Assembly (NCBI RefSeq): GCF_003992665.1
Contig: NZ_RZMX01000032.1
Location: 62,001 to 126,000, forward strand
DNA length: 64,000 nt
DNA from: Pelagibacterium montanilacus
GTDB taxonomy: Bacteria; Pseudomonadota; Alphaproteobacteria; Rhizobiales; Devosiaceae
Reading direction: 5' to 3'
Within the stretch, counting starts at the first letter, position 1; the number at the start of each line of letters is the position of its first letter. Both the position numbers and the translations under genes were made by a program. The notes under the pieces were generated by a model. It was not told the origin of the DNA, searched no databases, and saw nothing but the letters and a program-made list of their open reading frames with translations. Shown here in pieces: positions 7,755-16,491 of the stretch.

Positions 7755-8537
7755 TTACCAGCAGGTGTAGCCGCCATCGGCGAGCACGATCGAACCGGTC
7801 ATCAGGCTCGAGGCCTCCGAAGCGAGGAAGACGATGACCGCGGCGACCTCGTCGGGCCGGCCCATGCGGCCCATGGGGGTGCCCCCGATCCAGTGGCGCA
7901 TCAGTTCGGGATCGTCATAGACGTACGCGTTCATGGCGGTCTCGATATAGGTCGGGGCGACGGCGTTGACCCGGACCCCGCGCGGGGCCCATTCGGCGGC
8001 CAGCGAGCGGGTGAGCTGGTGCACCCCGGCTTTGGACGCGTTGTACTGGGCCTGCTCCTGAGGGCGGTTGACGATCTCGGCGGACATCGAGCCCACATTG
8101 ACGATCACCCCGGCCCCGCGCTCGAGCATGGGGGCGCCGAAGGCGCGGCAGCACCAGAACAGGCCGTTGAGGTTGATATCGAGCACCGAGAGCCACTCGT
8201 CGTCGCTCATCTTTTCGGCCGGGATGTTCGAGCGCGCGATGCCGGCATTGTTGACGAGGATATCGACGGGCCCGTGGGCAGCGACCAGATCACGTGCGGC
8301 GGCGTTGACCGCGGCGGAATCGGTGACCTCGAGGGCGGCGGGAATGATGGTGCCGCCATTGGCAGATATCCGGGTTGCGGTTTCGGTCGCCGCGTCGAGG
8401 TCGCGATCGGTGAGGATGACCCTGGCGCCGGCTTCGGCGAGGGCGGCCGAGGTCGCCTCCCCGATGCCGCGGGCGCCGCCGGTGACTAGGGCGGTGCGGC
8501 CATCGAGGCGAAAGCGGTTCATGATCGACTGGGTCAT
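7755..8537 (-). CDS. SDR family oxidoreductase
   Basis: A 260-residue classical SDR. The motifs are VTGGARGIGEATSAA (cofactor), NNAGIA, VNVGSMSAE...QYNASKAG (Ser, Tyr, Lys) and the ending GSIVLADGGYTCW. It overlaps the upstream kinase stop codon by an ATGA junction, which indicates translational coupling. The combination of SDR and FGGY kinase in one operon is typical of polyol or rare-pentose use, where the SDR oxidises a polyol to a ketose that the kinase phosphorylates. The exact substrate cannot be read from sequence. Confidence 0.85.
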   Translation of the reverse strand: MTQSIMNRFRLDGRTALVTGGARGIGEATSAALAEAGARVILTDRDLDAATETATRISANGGTIIPAALEVTDSAAVNAAARDLVAAHGPVDILVNNAGIARSNIPAEKMSDDEWLSVLDINLNGLFWCCRAFGAPMLERGAGVIVNVGSMSAEIVNRPQEQAQYNASKAGVHQLTRSLAAEWAPRGVRVNAVAPTYIETAMNAYVYDDPELMRHWIGGTPMGRMGRPDEVAAVIVFLASEASSLMTGSIVLADGGYTCW

Positions 8538-10060
8538 TGGCGGGGTCCGGTGGTGGCGCCTGCGGCGAGGCGGTCGAGGTCGTTGTAAAAGGGTTGGGCG
8601 GCGTCATAGAGCCGGTCGAACACCGGCTGCATGGCGCCATAGGTTTCCGCCCAGGCAGGATCGGGCACGATTTCGCGCTCATGGGCCACGAGGCGCGATG
8701 CGGACGCCTCGATGGAGGCGGAGCGCCCGAGCGCGAAATCGGCCAGAACCGCCGCGCCGACGATGCCGCATTCGGCCTCGCGGGGGATGAGGATCGGGCG
8801 GTTGTAGATGGCGGCCTTGATGCGCAGCCAGAGGTCGGCCTTGGCGCCCCCGCCCGAGGCGATGAGCACTTCGGGGCGGGTGCCGGTGGCGTCTTCCATG
8901 ACTTTCAGGTGCCGGTTGACGGCAAAGCCGACGCCCTCCAGCAGCGCGCGGTGCATGTGAGCCAGTTCGTGGCGCGAGCCCAGCCCGAAATACTGGGCGC
9001 GCGAATTGCGGTGCTCGCCCAGGCGCTCGCCCATGAGGTAGGGCAGGAAGAACAGCGCTTCGGAACCCGCGGGCGCGGTTTCGGCGCGCGCGAGGATATC
9101 GCCATAAGAGAGCTGGTTGTCGTGGAAGACCCGGCGGGCCCAGCGCGCGGAATCCCCGCCCGCTTCGAGAAGAACGAAGGCGCCCCAATTGCCTTCAGGG
9201 GTGCCGGTGTTGGAGATCTGGGGATCGAGAACCGGGCGCTCGGATATCAGTGTCACGATCGAGGAGGTGCCGGCGACTTCCGAGGCAAGGCCGGGCTTGC
9301 AGACGCCCGAGCCGAGCAGCGCGACGGGGTAATCGCCGCCGCCCACGAGGACGGGGGTGCCTTGGGCAAGTCCGGTCCGGGCCGCGGCTTGGCGGGTGAC
9401 GGTCCCGAGAATCTCGTAAGGCAGCCGGATGGGGGGCAGCATGGATTTGTCGAGCCCGAGGCGGGCGATGGTCGCGTCCGACCACTGGCCGGTCGCGGGG
9501 TCCATGAGGAACGAGCACGCGGCGTCGGTCCAGTCCATGGCGCGCTCGCCGGTGAGCTGGAGGTTGATGTAGTCCTTGGGCATGAAGACGGTGGCGGTGC
9601 GGCCCCAGGCGGCGGGGTCGTTGTCGCGCAGCCATTGCAGCTTGAAAGCCGGCCAGGCGGGGGTCGGGGGATTGGCGGTGCGCCCGAGCCAGTCGGCGAC
9701 GTTCTCCTCGGCCTCGAAGGCACGGACATAGTCCAGCGTGCGCTTGTCGTTCCACAAGGGGGCGGTGTCGCGGGCCAGCCGCCCGTCGGCATCGATGAGC
9801 ACCGTGCCGTGCATCTGCCCGCAGGCGGAGACGGCCTCGATGGTCAGCCCCAGATCACGGGCCCTCGCGGTGACAGCGAGAAGGACCGACTGGCAGGCGT
9901 CCCACCAGTCCTCGGGGCGCTGCTCGGACCAGCCATAGGCGGGCACGATCTGGTCGTATTCCCGGGCCTCGATCGTGAGGATGGTGCCGGCGGGATCGAC
10001 GAGGGCGGCCCGGGTCGAGCCGGTGCCCACGTCGATCGATACGGTGCAGGACGAAGCCAT
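8534..10060 (-). CDS. FGGY-family carbohydrate kinase, xylulokinase-like
   Basis: A 508-residue two-domain kinase. The N-terminus has SIDVGTGSTRAALVD (phosphate 1), followed by the xylulokinase-like SACGQMHGTVLIDADG, and the C-terminal half has LIASGGGAKADLWLRIKA. Length is standard for XylB-type enzymes. It would phosphorylate a ketopentose or related ketose in the cytoplasm with ATP. It lies two bases after the permease stop and overlaps the following SDR gene, so it belongs to the importer operon. Xylulose is the default guess but any ketopentose is possible. Confidence 0.85.
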   Translation of the reverse strand: MASSCTVSIDVGTGSTRAALVDPAGTILTIEAREYDQIVPAYGWSEQRPEDWWDACQSVLLAVTARARDLGLTIEAVSACGQMHGTVLIDADGRLARDTAPLWNDKRTLDYVRAFEAEENVADWLGRTANPPTPAWPAFKLQWLRDNDPAAWGRTATVFMPKDYINLQLTGERAMDWTDAACSFLMDPATGQWSDATIARLGLDKSMLPPIRLPYEILGTVTRQAAARTGLAQGTPVLVGGGDYPVALLGSGVCKPGLASEVAGTSSIVTLISERPVLDPQISNTGTPEGNWGAFVLLEAGGDSARWARRVFHDNQLSYGDILARAETAPAGSEALFFLPYLMGERLGEHRNSRAQYFGLGSRHELAHMHRALLEGVGFAVNRHLKVMEDATGTRPEVLIASGGGAKADLWLRIKAAIYNRPILIPREAECGIVGAAVLADFALGRSASIEASASRLVAHEREIVPDPAWAETYGAMQPVFDRLYDAAQPFYNDLDRLAAGATTGPRQ

Positions 10061-10062
10061 GA

Positions 10063-11058
10063 TCAGCGCCGGAACAACTGGGTTCCGTGCTGCAGGACCA
10101 CGGCGACGACGATGATGGCACCGAGATAGACCTGCTGATGGTATCCGGGCACGCCGGCAAGGTTCATGATGTTGCCGATAACCCCGAGGATCATCACGCC
10201 GATGAAGGTGTTGATGACCCCGCCGCGTCCGCCCATCAGGCTCGCGCCGCCGATCACCACCGCGGCGATGACGTCGAGCTCCTGGCCGACGCCGACGCTG
10301 GCCGAGCCCACGCCCGAGCGGGCGGTGACGATGACCCCGGCGATGGTCGCGAGGGCGCCCGAGATCACATAGACCGACATCACGTGGAGCGGCACGTTGA
10401 TGCCCGAAAGGCGCACGGCGTCGGGGTTGGACCCGATGGCCTTGATCAGCCGCCCATAGCGGGTGAAGTTGAGGACCACGAAAGCCAGGGCAAAGAGGAT
10501 CACCATCAGCAGCGCCGGGTTGGGCAGGCCCAGGGCAAAGGAGGTGCCCCACGCCTGGAGCGCCGCGCCGTCGGTCCCCGGCATGATGGGCTGGCCGTTG
10601 GACATGATGAGCGCAAAGCCGCGGGCGGCGGTCATCATGGCGAGGGTGATGACGAAAGCGGGTAGCTTCATGAAGGCAATCAGGAAGCCCGAAGCGGCGC
10701 CGCAGGCCGCGCCCATCAGCACCACGAAGGTCAGCGCCAGCCAGAGGTCGTATTGCTGGATGAGGAAGGCCGAGGCCACTGCGCCCAGCGCGGCGAGCGA
10801 GCCGACCGAAAGATCGATGCCCCGGGTGAGGATGACGAACAGCATTCCGATGGCCATGATGCCGATGCCCGACATCTGGCGCAAAACATTCATGATGTTG
10901 CGCTCGGTCAGGAACGCATCGGACTGGGTCGCCGCGGCGATGACCAGAAGGATGAAGATGCCGGTGGTCCCGAACTGGCGGAACAGGCGCATGAAGGTCT
11001 GCATGCCGCCGCCGGCCCGCCCCTCGCGCTCGGTGACGGTTTGCGCCTCGGTGGTCAT
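10063..11058 (-). CDS. Ribose-type sugar ABC transporter permease
   Basis: A 331-residue hydrophobic protein with about eight to ten membrane spans. It carries the RbsC family signature GIDLSVGSLAALGAVASA near residue 85 and GGASLMGGRGGVINTFIG near residue 275. The soluble N-terminus (about 25 residues) is charged. It overlaps the ATPase gene by an ATGA junction, as is usual in this transporter class, and forms the membrane part of the importer with the products at 11055-12563 and 12755-13732. Confidence 0.93.
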   Translation of the reverse strand: MTTEAQTVTEREGRAGGGMQTFMRLFRQFGTTGIFILLVIAAATQSDAFLTERNIMNVLRQMSGIGIMAIGMLFVILTRGIDLSVGSLAALGAVASAFLIQQYDLWLALTFVVLMGAACGAASGFLIAFMKLPAFVITLAMMTAARGFALIMSNGQPIMPGTDGAALQAWGTSFALGLPNPALLMVILFALAFVVLNFTRYGRLIKAIGSNPDAVRLSGINVPLHVMSVYVISGALATIAGVIVTARSGVGSASVGVGQELDVIAAVVIGGASLMGGRGGVINTFIGVMILGVIGNIMNLAGVPGYHQQVYLGAIIVVAVVLQHGTQLFRR

Positions 11059-12563
11059 AGCCCTGCCTCCCTTGCCTTTGTTGCCGATCCCGCTATCGAG
11101 AGCGAGAGCAGGTTTTCTTCGGTGTAGCGATCCTTGGCCAATTCGCCGCGCAACTGGCCGTCACCCATCACCAGCACCCGGTCGCACAGCCCGAAGAGTT
11201 CGGCGTGTTCCGAGGAGATGACGATCACGGCCTTGCCTTCGGCGGCCAGCCTGTGGATCAGCGAATAGATCTCGATCTTGGCGCCGACGTCCACCCCGCG
11301 GGTGGGCTCGTCGAGAATGATGACGTTGCCCTGGGCGTGAAACCACTTGGCCAGCACGACCTTCTGCTGGTTGCCGCCCGAGAGCGAGGAGACCGGGTCG
11401 GTCATATCGCCGAGCTTGATGCGCAGGGTGTCGATGAGCCTGGAGACCGCTGCGCGTTCCTTGGCAGGGTTGAAAAAGCCAAAGAGCGTCGTGACGGGCC
11501 GGGTCCAGGCCATGGTGGCGTTGTTGCGGATGGCCATGTCGAGGACGACGCCCTGACCCTTGCGATCCTCGGGCACGAGCCCGATGCCGCGCTTGACCGC
11601 CTGCTTGGGCGAACGCGGTTTATAGGGCTTGCCCTCGAGCTCCATGGTGCCCGAGGTGATGGGATCGGCCCCGAAGATGGCGCGCGCCACCTCAGTGCGG
11701 CCCGAGCCCACGAGCCCGCCGAGCCCGAGCACTTCGCCGCGCCGGACCTCGAAGCTCACGTTCGAGATGCCGTTGGGGAGGGTAAGGTCCGTGACCTTGA
11801 GCGCGACCTCGCCGATTTTCGTCTCGGGTTTTTCGCCGAAAAGCTGGGAGAGCGGGCGGCCGACCATGAGCCGGATCAGCCCGTCGACATCGACTTCGCC
11901 GGGGATGACGGTCTCGACATTGGCGCCGTCCTTGAGGACCGAGATGCGGTCGGAGATCGCAAAAACCTCGTCGAGCCGGTGCGAAATGTAGACGATGCCC
12001 ACGCCTTGCCCGCGCAGGGTTCGGATAATGTCAAGCAGCCGCTGGGCGTCGCCCATGGACAGAACGGCCGTGGGCTCGTCAAAGACCATGACCTTGGCGT
12101 TGCGGCTCAATGCCTTGGCGATCTCGACCACCTGCTGATGGGCCACCGAGAGATCGGAGACCGTGGTGCTGGGGGAGATATCAAAGCCAAGGCTGGAAAT
12201 GAGCGCGCTGGCGCGCTTGTTGAGTTCGGGCCATACGATGGCCTGGGGCAGTTCGCCGAGGAAGATGTTCTCTGCAACCGACAGGTCGGGAGCCAGCGCC
12301 ATTTCCTGATGGATGATGGATATGCCGCGCTTGATGGCGTCGGTTGGCCCGGACAGGCGCACCTGTTCGCCGCCGATGGCGACATGGCCGGTTTCGGCCC
12401 GCATCTCGCCGCCCAGAACGCGCATGAGCGTGGACTTGCCCGCCCCGTTCTCGCCCACCAGGGAATGAACCTCGCCCGGCTGGAGCTCGAAATTCACATG
12501 GGAAAGCGCGCGGATACCGGCAAAGGACTTGGTGATGTCGACAAGTTCTACGAGGCTTTGCAT
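11055..12563 (-). CDS. Ribose-type sugar ABC transporter ATP-binding protein (tandem cassettes)
   Basis: A 502-residue RbsA-like protein with two nucleotide-binding cassettes. The first has the Walker A motif VGENGAGKSTLM, signature LSVAHQQVVEIAKALS and Walker B VMVFDEPTAVLS. The second has the degenerate loop GLVGSGRTEVARAI normal for this family, signature LSGGNQQKVVLAKW and IILDEPTRGVDV. The ATG at 12563 is preceded by AAAGGTGA; an upstream in-frame ATG at 12626 lacks such a site. It energises sugar uptake with the adjacent permease. Confidence 0.93.
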   Translation of the reverse strand: MQSLVELVDITKSFAGIRALSHVNFELQPGEVHSLVGENGAGKSTLMRVLGGEMRAETGHVAIGGEQVRLSGPTDAIKRGISIIHQEMALAPDLSVAENIFLGELPQAIVWPELNKRASALISSLGFDISPSTTVSDLSVAHQQVVEIAKALSRNAKVMVFDEPTAVLSMGDAQRLLDIIRTLRGQGVGIVYISHRLDEVFAISDRISVLKDGANVETVIPGEVDVDGLIRLMVGRPLSQLFGEKPETKIGEVALKVTDLTLPNGISNVSFEVRRGEVLGLGGLVGSGRTEVARAIFGADPITSGTMELEGKPYKPRSPKQAVKRGIGLVPEDRKGQGVVLDMAIRNNATMAWTRPVTTLFGFFNPAKERAAVSRLIDTLRIKLGDMTDPVSSLSGGNQQKVVLAKWFHAQGNVIILDEPTRGVDVGAKIEIYSLIHRLAAEGKAVIVISSEHAELFGLCDRVLVMGDGQLRGELAKDRYTEENLLSLSIAGSATKAREAGL

Positions 12564-12754
12564 GGGCGTCACCTTTGGGGCTGCGTGCCCGGAACCGGTC
12601 CGGGAGCACCCCCGGGCAGGCCCCATCCCGCAACGAGATGATGGACTGCCCGGAAGCTCGGGAGTGTTAGGGCCAGCGCGATGGAAAGGCCAGAGACCTT
12701 TTGCCCGCGGGGCTGCCCGGCTCCCGGACGATGCTTTGGACGATCAGCGCGCGA

Positions 12755-13732
12755 TCAGAACAGCGACTCTTCGTCGTAGTACTGGTCCACGTTGTCCTGG
12801 GTGATCGCTGCCGGCTCGGTGTAGGTGAGCTTGGACATGGTCTCGGGCAGCTCGCCGTTGAGGGCCTGAAGCCCGACTTCAACCGCCATGCGGGCGATCT
12901 CGTTGGGGTTGTTGAGCCCGGTCACGCCGTACTCACCGTCACGGATGAGCTCGAGCGCTTCCTTCTGGCCGTCGGCTGCGGCAACGAGGATGACCTCGTC
13001 GAGACGGCCGGCTGCCTGAAGGGCCGCACGGGCACCGAGAACCATGGAGTCGTTCTCGCCGAGGACGACGTTGATGTCGCTGTGCGCGGTCAGAAGGTCT
13101 TCCATCGCGTCCAGACCACCTTCGGTCGCCCAGTCGCCCCAGCCCTGGCCGAGGATTTCGACGTCGGCATTGCCGTAATTGGTCAGAAGGCTGTCCACGA
13201 GGCCGCGGATGACGCCGAGGCGGCGGTCACGACCAACGAGGTTGCCCTGGGAGCCCGAGATCAGCGCGATGCGGACAGGCTCGCCACCCATTTCGCGGGC
13301 CAGCCAGTCACCGACCAGCTCGCCATTGGCTTCGTTGGACGACTGGATCTGGGTGATGAAGTCGGCAGAGGGGTCGAGCGTGGAGTCGATGGCAACGACG
13401 TGCACGCCGGCCGCCGAAGCGGCGTTGACGGCGCCCACGAGGCCCTGGGCGTCACGCGGGTTGATGATCAGGATGTTGATGCCGGCGGCAACCATGTCCT
13501 CGATATCGCCGATCTGCTTGACCATGTCGTTCTGGCCGTCGGCCGAACGCACTTCGCAGCCGGCTTCTTCAGCGACGCGGCGGGCAGTGGCTTCCTGGGC
13601 GGCGAAGTAGGGCGCGCCGAGCGTGTACATGGCGATGCCGATCCGGCACTCTTCCTGAGCCTGGACGGCAGAGCTTGCGCCTACGAGCGCGGTGGCGGCG
13701 ACGATCGCGCCGGTAAAGACTTTAAGAGACAT
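12755..13732 (-). CDS. Ribose-type sugar ABC transporter substrate-binding protein
   Basis: A 325-residue periplasmic-binding-protein-1 (RbsB-like) protein. The leader is MSLKVFTGAIVAATALVGA with a likely cleavage after VQAQ. Mature features include IGIAMYTLGAPYF, the hinge IDSTLDP and GENDSMVLGA. It is the first gene of the operon that runs down to 5894. The ~190 bases between it and the ATPase gene contain the hairpin CCCGGA-ACCGG-TCCGGG (12588-12604) and an AAAGG/CCTTT pair, which may stop part of the transcripts so that binding protein exceeds ATPase. The promoter region holds a widely spaced inverted repeat at 13827-13877. Confidence 0.92.
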   Translation of the reverse strand: MSLKVFTGAIVAATALVGASSAVQAQEECRIGIAMYTLGAPYFAAQEATARRVAEEAGCEVRSADGQNDMVKQIGDIEDMVAAGINILIINPRDAQGLVGAVNAASAAGVHVVAIDSTLDPSADFITQIQSSNEANGELVGDWLAREMGGEPVRIALISGSQGNLVGRDRRLGVIRGLVDSLLTNYGNADVEILGQGWGDWATEGGLDAMEDLLTAHSDINVVLGENDSMVLGARAALQAAGRLDEVILVAAADGQKEALELIRDGEYGVTGLNNPNEIARMAVEVGLQALNGELPETMSKLTYTEPAAITQDNVDQYYDEESLF

Positions 13733-13826
13733 ATCAATCCTCCCGTGGATGGCTAGCGCTCTCTGGAGCGCCTCAGGGCTTTCGCTTCCCGAGTGAAATG
13801 GAGCTTAGTTACCGGTTTTTCGCACG

Positions 13827-13877
13827 TCAACACAAAAAGGAGGCAATTATGGATGTCCAAATGCACTTTTGTGTTGA
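13827..13877. promoter_or_regulatory. Inverted repeat TCAACACAAAA / TTTTGTGTTGA in divergent promoter
   Basis: Two perfect 11-base arms (13827-13837 and 13867-13877) point inward with 29 bases between them; their centres are 40 bases apart, close to four helical turns. They lie between the substrate-binding-protein gene (minus) and the phosphoglucose-isomerase gene (plus), so one regulator could control both operons. The RpiR-family regulator at 17379-18263, last gene of the plus operon, is the obvious candidate. Symmetry is seen directly; the regulator assignment is inference. Confidence 0.65.
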
Positions 13878-13902
13878 AATATGGAGCAGAGCGACCTTAT
13901 GA
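13874..13902 (+). promoter_or_regulatory. Candidate sigma-70 promoter for the plus-strand operon
   Basis: TTGAAA (13874-13879), 17 bases, then TTATGA (13897-13902), about 40 bases before the start of the isomerase gene. The -35 box overlaps the right operator arm, which would allow repression by occlusion. Confidence 0.4.
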
Positions 13903-13944
13903 ATGGCTTAATTTGGTAGCATAACTACAAAACGGGAGGCCCTC

Positions 13945-14580
13945 ATGCGCTTTGACGAACCCCGGCTGTGTCCGGTCGACCTTGGAACCGGATTGCTGGG
14001 CGCGGGCGACGGGCACTACAGGAAGACCTTTGCCGATCTCAAGGGGCTCTATGCCGACGAGCAGGCCTTTTCGGCGATCCTTGCCGAGCGGGCCGACGAG
14101 GTCGCCTACGAGGTGACCTCCTACACCCCGGGCGGGGCGGTGAGCGACCTGATCGTGGGCGTGACGCGCATGGAGCCGGGCAAGGTGGGCAATGAGTATT
14201 TCCTCACACGCGGCCATATCCACGCCCGCGCCAACCGTCCCGAAGTCTATTACGGGCAGAAGGGCCACGGGCTGATGCAGCTCGAATCCCCCGATGGCGA
14301 GGTGCGGATCCTCGAGGTGGGGCCGCAGGCGATCTGCTATGTGCCCCCGTTCTGGATCCACCGCTCGATCAATGTGGGCGATGAGGATCTGGTGATGATG
14401 TTCACCTACCCCGCCGATTCCGGACAGGATTACGGGATCATCGAACGCTCGGGCGGCATGAAGGTGCGGATCGTGGACGACGGAAATGGCGGATGGGCGC
14501 AGCAGCCCAACCCCGATTACGTGCCCCGGTCGGCAGCGACCATCGAGAAGCTCCTGCATGACGCGGGCCTGGCCGCCTGA
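13945..14580 (+). CDS. Glucose-6-phosphate isomerase, cupin (archaeal-type) family
   Basis: A 211-residue single cupin domain of the archaeal-type phosphoglucose isomerase family. It shows the metal-binding motif YFLTRGHIHARANRPEVYYG (two histidines and a glutamate) and a second cupin motif with YVPPFWIHRSINVG. Enzymes of this fold interconvert glucose 6-phosphate and fructose 6-phosphate, though relatives act on other phosphosugars. GGGAGG precedes the ATG. It is the first gene of a five-gene plus-strand operon divergent from a sugar importer. The usual bacterial Pgi is unrelated, so this is probably a specialised isomerase for an imported sugar's phosphate. Confidence 0.85.
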   Translation: MRFDEPRLCPVDLGTGLLGAGDGHYRKTFADLKGLYADEQAFSAILAERADEVAYEVTSYTPGGAVSDLIVGVTRMEPGKVGNEYFLTRGHIHARANRPEVYYGQKGHGLMQLESPDGEVRILEVGPQAICYVPPFWIHRSINVGDEDLVMMFTYPADSGQDYGIIERSGGMKVRIVDDGNGGWAQQPNPDYVPRSAATIEKLLHDAGLAA

Positions 14581-14602
14581 GCGGGCCACCGGAGGACAGA
14601 CG

Positions 14603-15556
14603 ATGAACCAGTATACGCCAGCCGACCGCCCGACCTTCTATTTCATCGGGGTGACGACGGCCAAAAGCTCGATCATGAAGGTGTTCCCGGCCTGGGCCGA
14701 GCATCTCGGGCTCGAGGATGCCCAGATCAAGGGCATCGATTTCGCGCCCCATGCGGACCCGGCGGCCTATCGCGAGGCGGTCGAATTCATCCGCGACGAC
14801 GCCCATTCGCTGGGCGCGCTGGTCACGACCCACAAGATCGACCTCTTCAACGCCTGCCGCGACCTGTTCGACGAGATCGACCCCTTCGCCACGCTGATGA
14901 AGGAGACAAGCTGCATCTCCAAGCGGGAGGGCAAGCTGGTGTGCCATGCCAAGGACCCGATCTCCTCGGGGCTCTCGATCGACGGGTTCATGGGCGCCGA
15001 TTACTGGGAAAAGACCGGAGCGGACGTCTTTTCGATCGGCGCGGGCGGCTCGACCATCGCGCTGACCTGGCACCTGATGCGGGCCGAGCGCGGGGCCAAT
15101 GTGCCGGGCCGGATCGTCGTGTCCAACCGCTCGGCGCCCCGGCTCGAGGAAATCAGGCACATCCACTCCCAGATCAGGACCAATGTGCCGATCGACTACG
15201 TGCTGGCCCCTGCCCCCACCGACAATGACGCCATCCTGCCCACGCTGCGGCCCGGATCGCTGGTGATCAACGCCACGGGACTGGGCAAGGACGCGCCGGG
15301 CTCGCCCCTGAGCGATGACGCGCAGTTCCCCGAGGGCGCGGTGGTCTGGGACCTCAATTACCGGGGGGACCTCGTCTTTCTCGATCAGGCGCGGGCCCAG
15401 GCCGAGGCGCGCGGGCTCAGGATCGTGGATGGCTGGACCTATTTCATCCATGGCTGGACACAGGTGATCGCGGAGGTGTTTGGCATCGAGATCGGCACCG
15501 ATACCGAGACCATCGACACGCTCACCGAGATCGCGGTGCGCGCGACGCGGGGCTGA
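14603..15556 (+). CDS. Shikimate dehydrogenase-like (AroE/YdiB fold) protein
   Basis: A 317-residue protein with the two-domain AroE layout. The N-terminal part carries TTAKSSIMKVFPAW, reminiscent of the S-x-S shikimate-binding loop, and VTTHKIDLF with the catalytic-type lysine. The C-terminal half carries a Rossmann motif SIGAGGSTIAL and LVINATGLGKDAPGSPLS. GGAGGA sits eight bases before the ATG. It is embedded between a phosphosugar isomerase and a 2-hydroxyacid dehydrogenase rather than with aromatic-pathway genes, so it may reduce or oxidise a sugar-derived keto acid or cyclitol. True shikimate activity seems unlikely here but is not excluded. Confidence 0.75.
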   Translation: MNQYTPADRPTFYFIGVTTAKSSIMKVFPAWAEHLGLEDAQIKGIDFAPHADPAAYREAVEFIRDDAHSLGALVTTHKIDLFNACRDLFDEIDPFATLMKETSCISKREGKLVCHAKDPISSGLSIDGFMGADYWEKTGADVFSIGAGGSTIALTWHLMRAERGANVPGRIVVSNRSAPRLEEIRHIHSQIRTNVPIDYVLAPAPTDNDAILPTLRPGSLVINATGLGKDAPGSPLSDDAQFPEGAVVWDLNYRGDLVFLDQARAQAEARGLRIVDGWTYFIHGWTQVIAEVFGIEIGTDTETIDTLTEIAVRATRG

Positions 15557-15560
15557 GGGC

Positions 15561-16490
15561 ATGGGCCGCATTCTCATCACCCCGCGCTCGCTGACGGCCA
15601 ATCCTCCGCCTGCGCTCGACGCTTTGCGCGAAGCGGGCCATGAGCTGGTCTTTGCGCCGGCGGGCAAGACGCCCAGCGAGGCCGACCTTCTGGCGCTGGT
15701 GCCCGGGTGCACCGGCTGGCTGGCCGGGGTCGAGCCGGTCTCGGACGCGGTGATCGCGGCGGCTGACGCGCTGGCGGTGATCAGCCGGAACGGCACGGGC
15801 ATCGACAACCTGCCCAGGGACGCCATCGCGGCGCGGGGCATAGAGGTACGGCGCGCGCCGGCGGCTAACGCCATCGGGGTCGCCGAGCTGGCGATCGGGC
15901 TGATGATCGCGCTGTGCCGGCATCTGCCCCGAACCGCGACCGGGGTCGCCCGGGGCGACTGGCCGCGCATGGCGGGCCGGGAGATCGCCGGCACGACCGT
16001 AGGGGTGATCGGGCTGGGGGCCATCGGACGCAAGGTGGCGCGCATTCTGGTGGCCATGGACGCCAAGGTGATCGCCCACGATCCGTTCGCGGGCGATCTG
16101 GGCCCGCTGGCCGGAGCGGTGACGCTCCTGGAGCGCGACGCGGTGTTCTCGGCCGCCGAGATCGTGACGCTGCATTGCCCGATGCCCGAGGACGGGCGGG
16201 CGCTGATCGATGCTGAGGCCATCGGGCGGTTGGGGCCGGACGCGCTGGTGGTCAACACCGCCCGGGCCGGGCTCGTCGAGGCCGCCGCGCTCGTTGCCGC
16301 GCTTGAGGAAGGGCGGCTGGCGGGCTATGGCACGGACGTCTTCGATCCCGAACCGCCGACCGATCTCGCCATCGCGGGCCATCCCAAGGTGATCGCGACG
16401 AGCCATATCGGGGGACTGACGCGCCAGAGCGTGGAGCGGGCCACACGGGCGGCGATCGACAATCTTTTAGACGGGCTCGGGGCGCGCTGA
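15561..16490 (+). CDS. D-isomer-specific 2-hydroxyacid dehydrogenase
   Basis: A 309-residue NAD-dependent dehydrogenase of the phosphoglycerate/glyoxylate reductase type. It has the Rossmann motif TVGVIGLGAIGRKVA near residue 145, the catalytic arginine in VNTARAGLV, the glutamate in DVFDPEPP and the histidine in IATSHIGGLT. All catalytic residues are therefore present. The start ATG lies five bases after the previous stop. Within this operon it probably interconverts a sugar-derived 2-keto acid and its D-hydroxy acid. Confidence 0.85.
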   Translation: MGRILITPRSLTANPPPALDALREAGHELVFAPAGKTPSEADLLALVPGCTGWLAGVEPVSDAVIAAADALAVISRNGTGIDNLPRDAIAARGIEVRRAPAANAIGVAELAIGLMIALCRHLPRTATGVARGDWPRMAGREIAGTTVGVIGLGAIGRKVARILVAMDAKVIAHDPFAGDLGPLAGAVTLLERDAVFSAAEIVTLHCPMPEDGRALIDAEAIGRLGPDALVVNTARAGLVEAAALVAALEEGRLAGYGTDVFDPEPPTDLAIAGHPKVIATSHIGGLTRQSVERATRAAIDNLLDGLGAR

Positions 16491-16491
16491 G

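Noticed and set aside
8537-10129. Long plus-strand open frame opposite the FGGY kinase
   Set aside because: It is a shadow of the kinase; the minus strand carries all recognisable motifs. The same applies to the antisense frames at 11205-12641, 24843-26261 and 38641-40551.
11055-12563. Mutation of the second Walker A motif in the sugar ATPase
   Set aside because: The GLVGSGRTE form is the normal degenerate second cassette of RbsA-like ATPases; the same holds for the other two tandem ATPases here.
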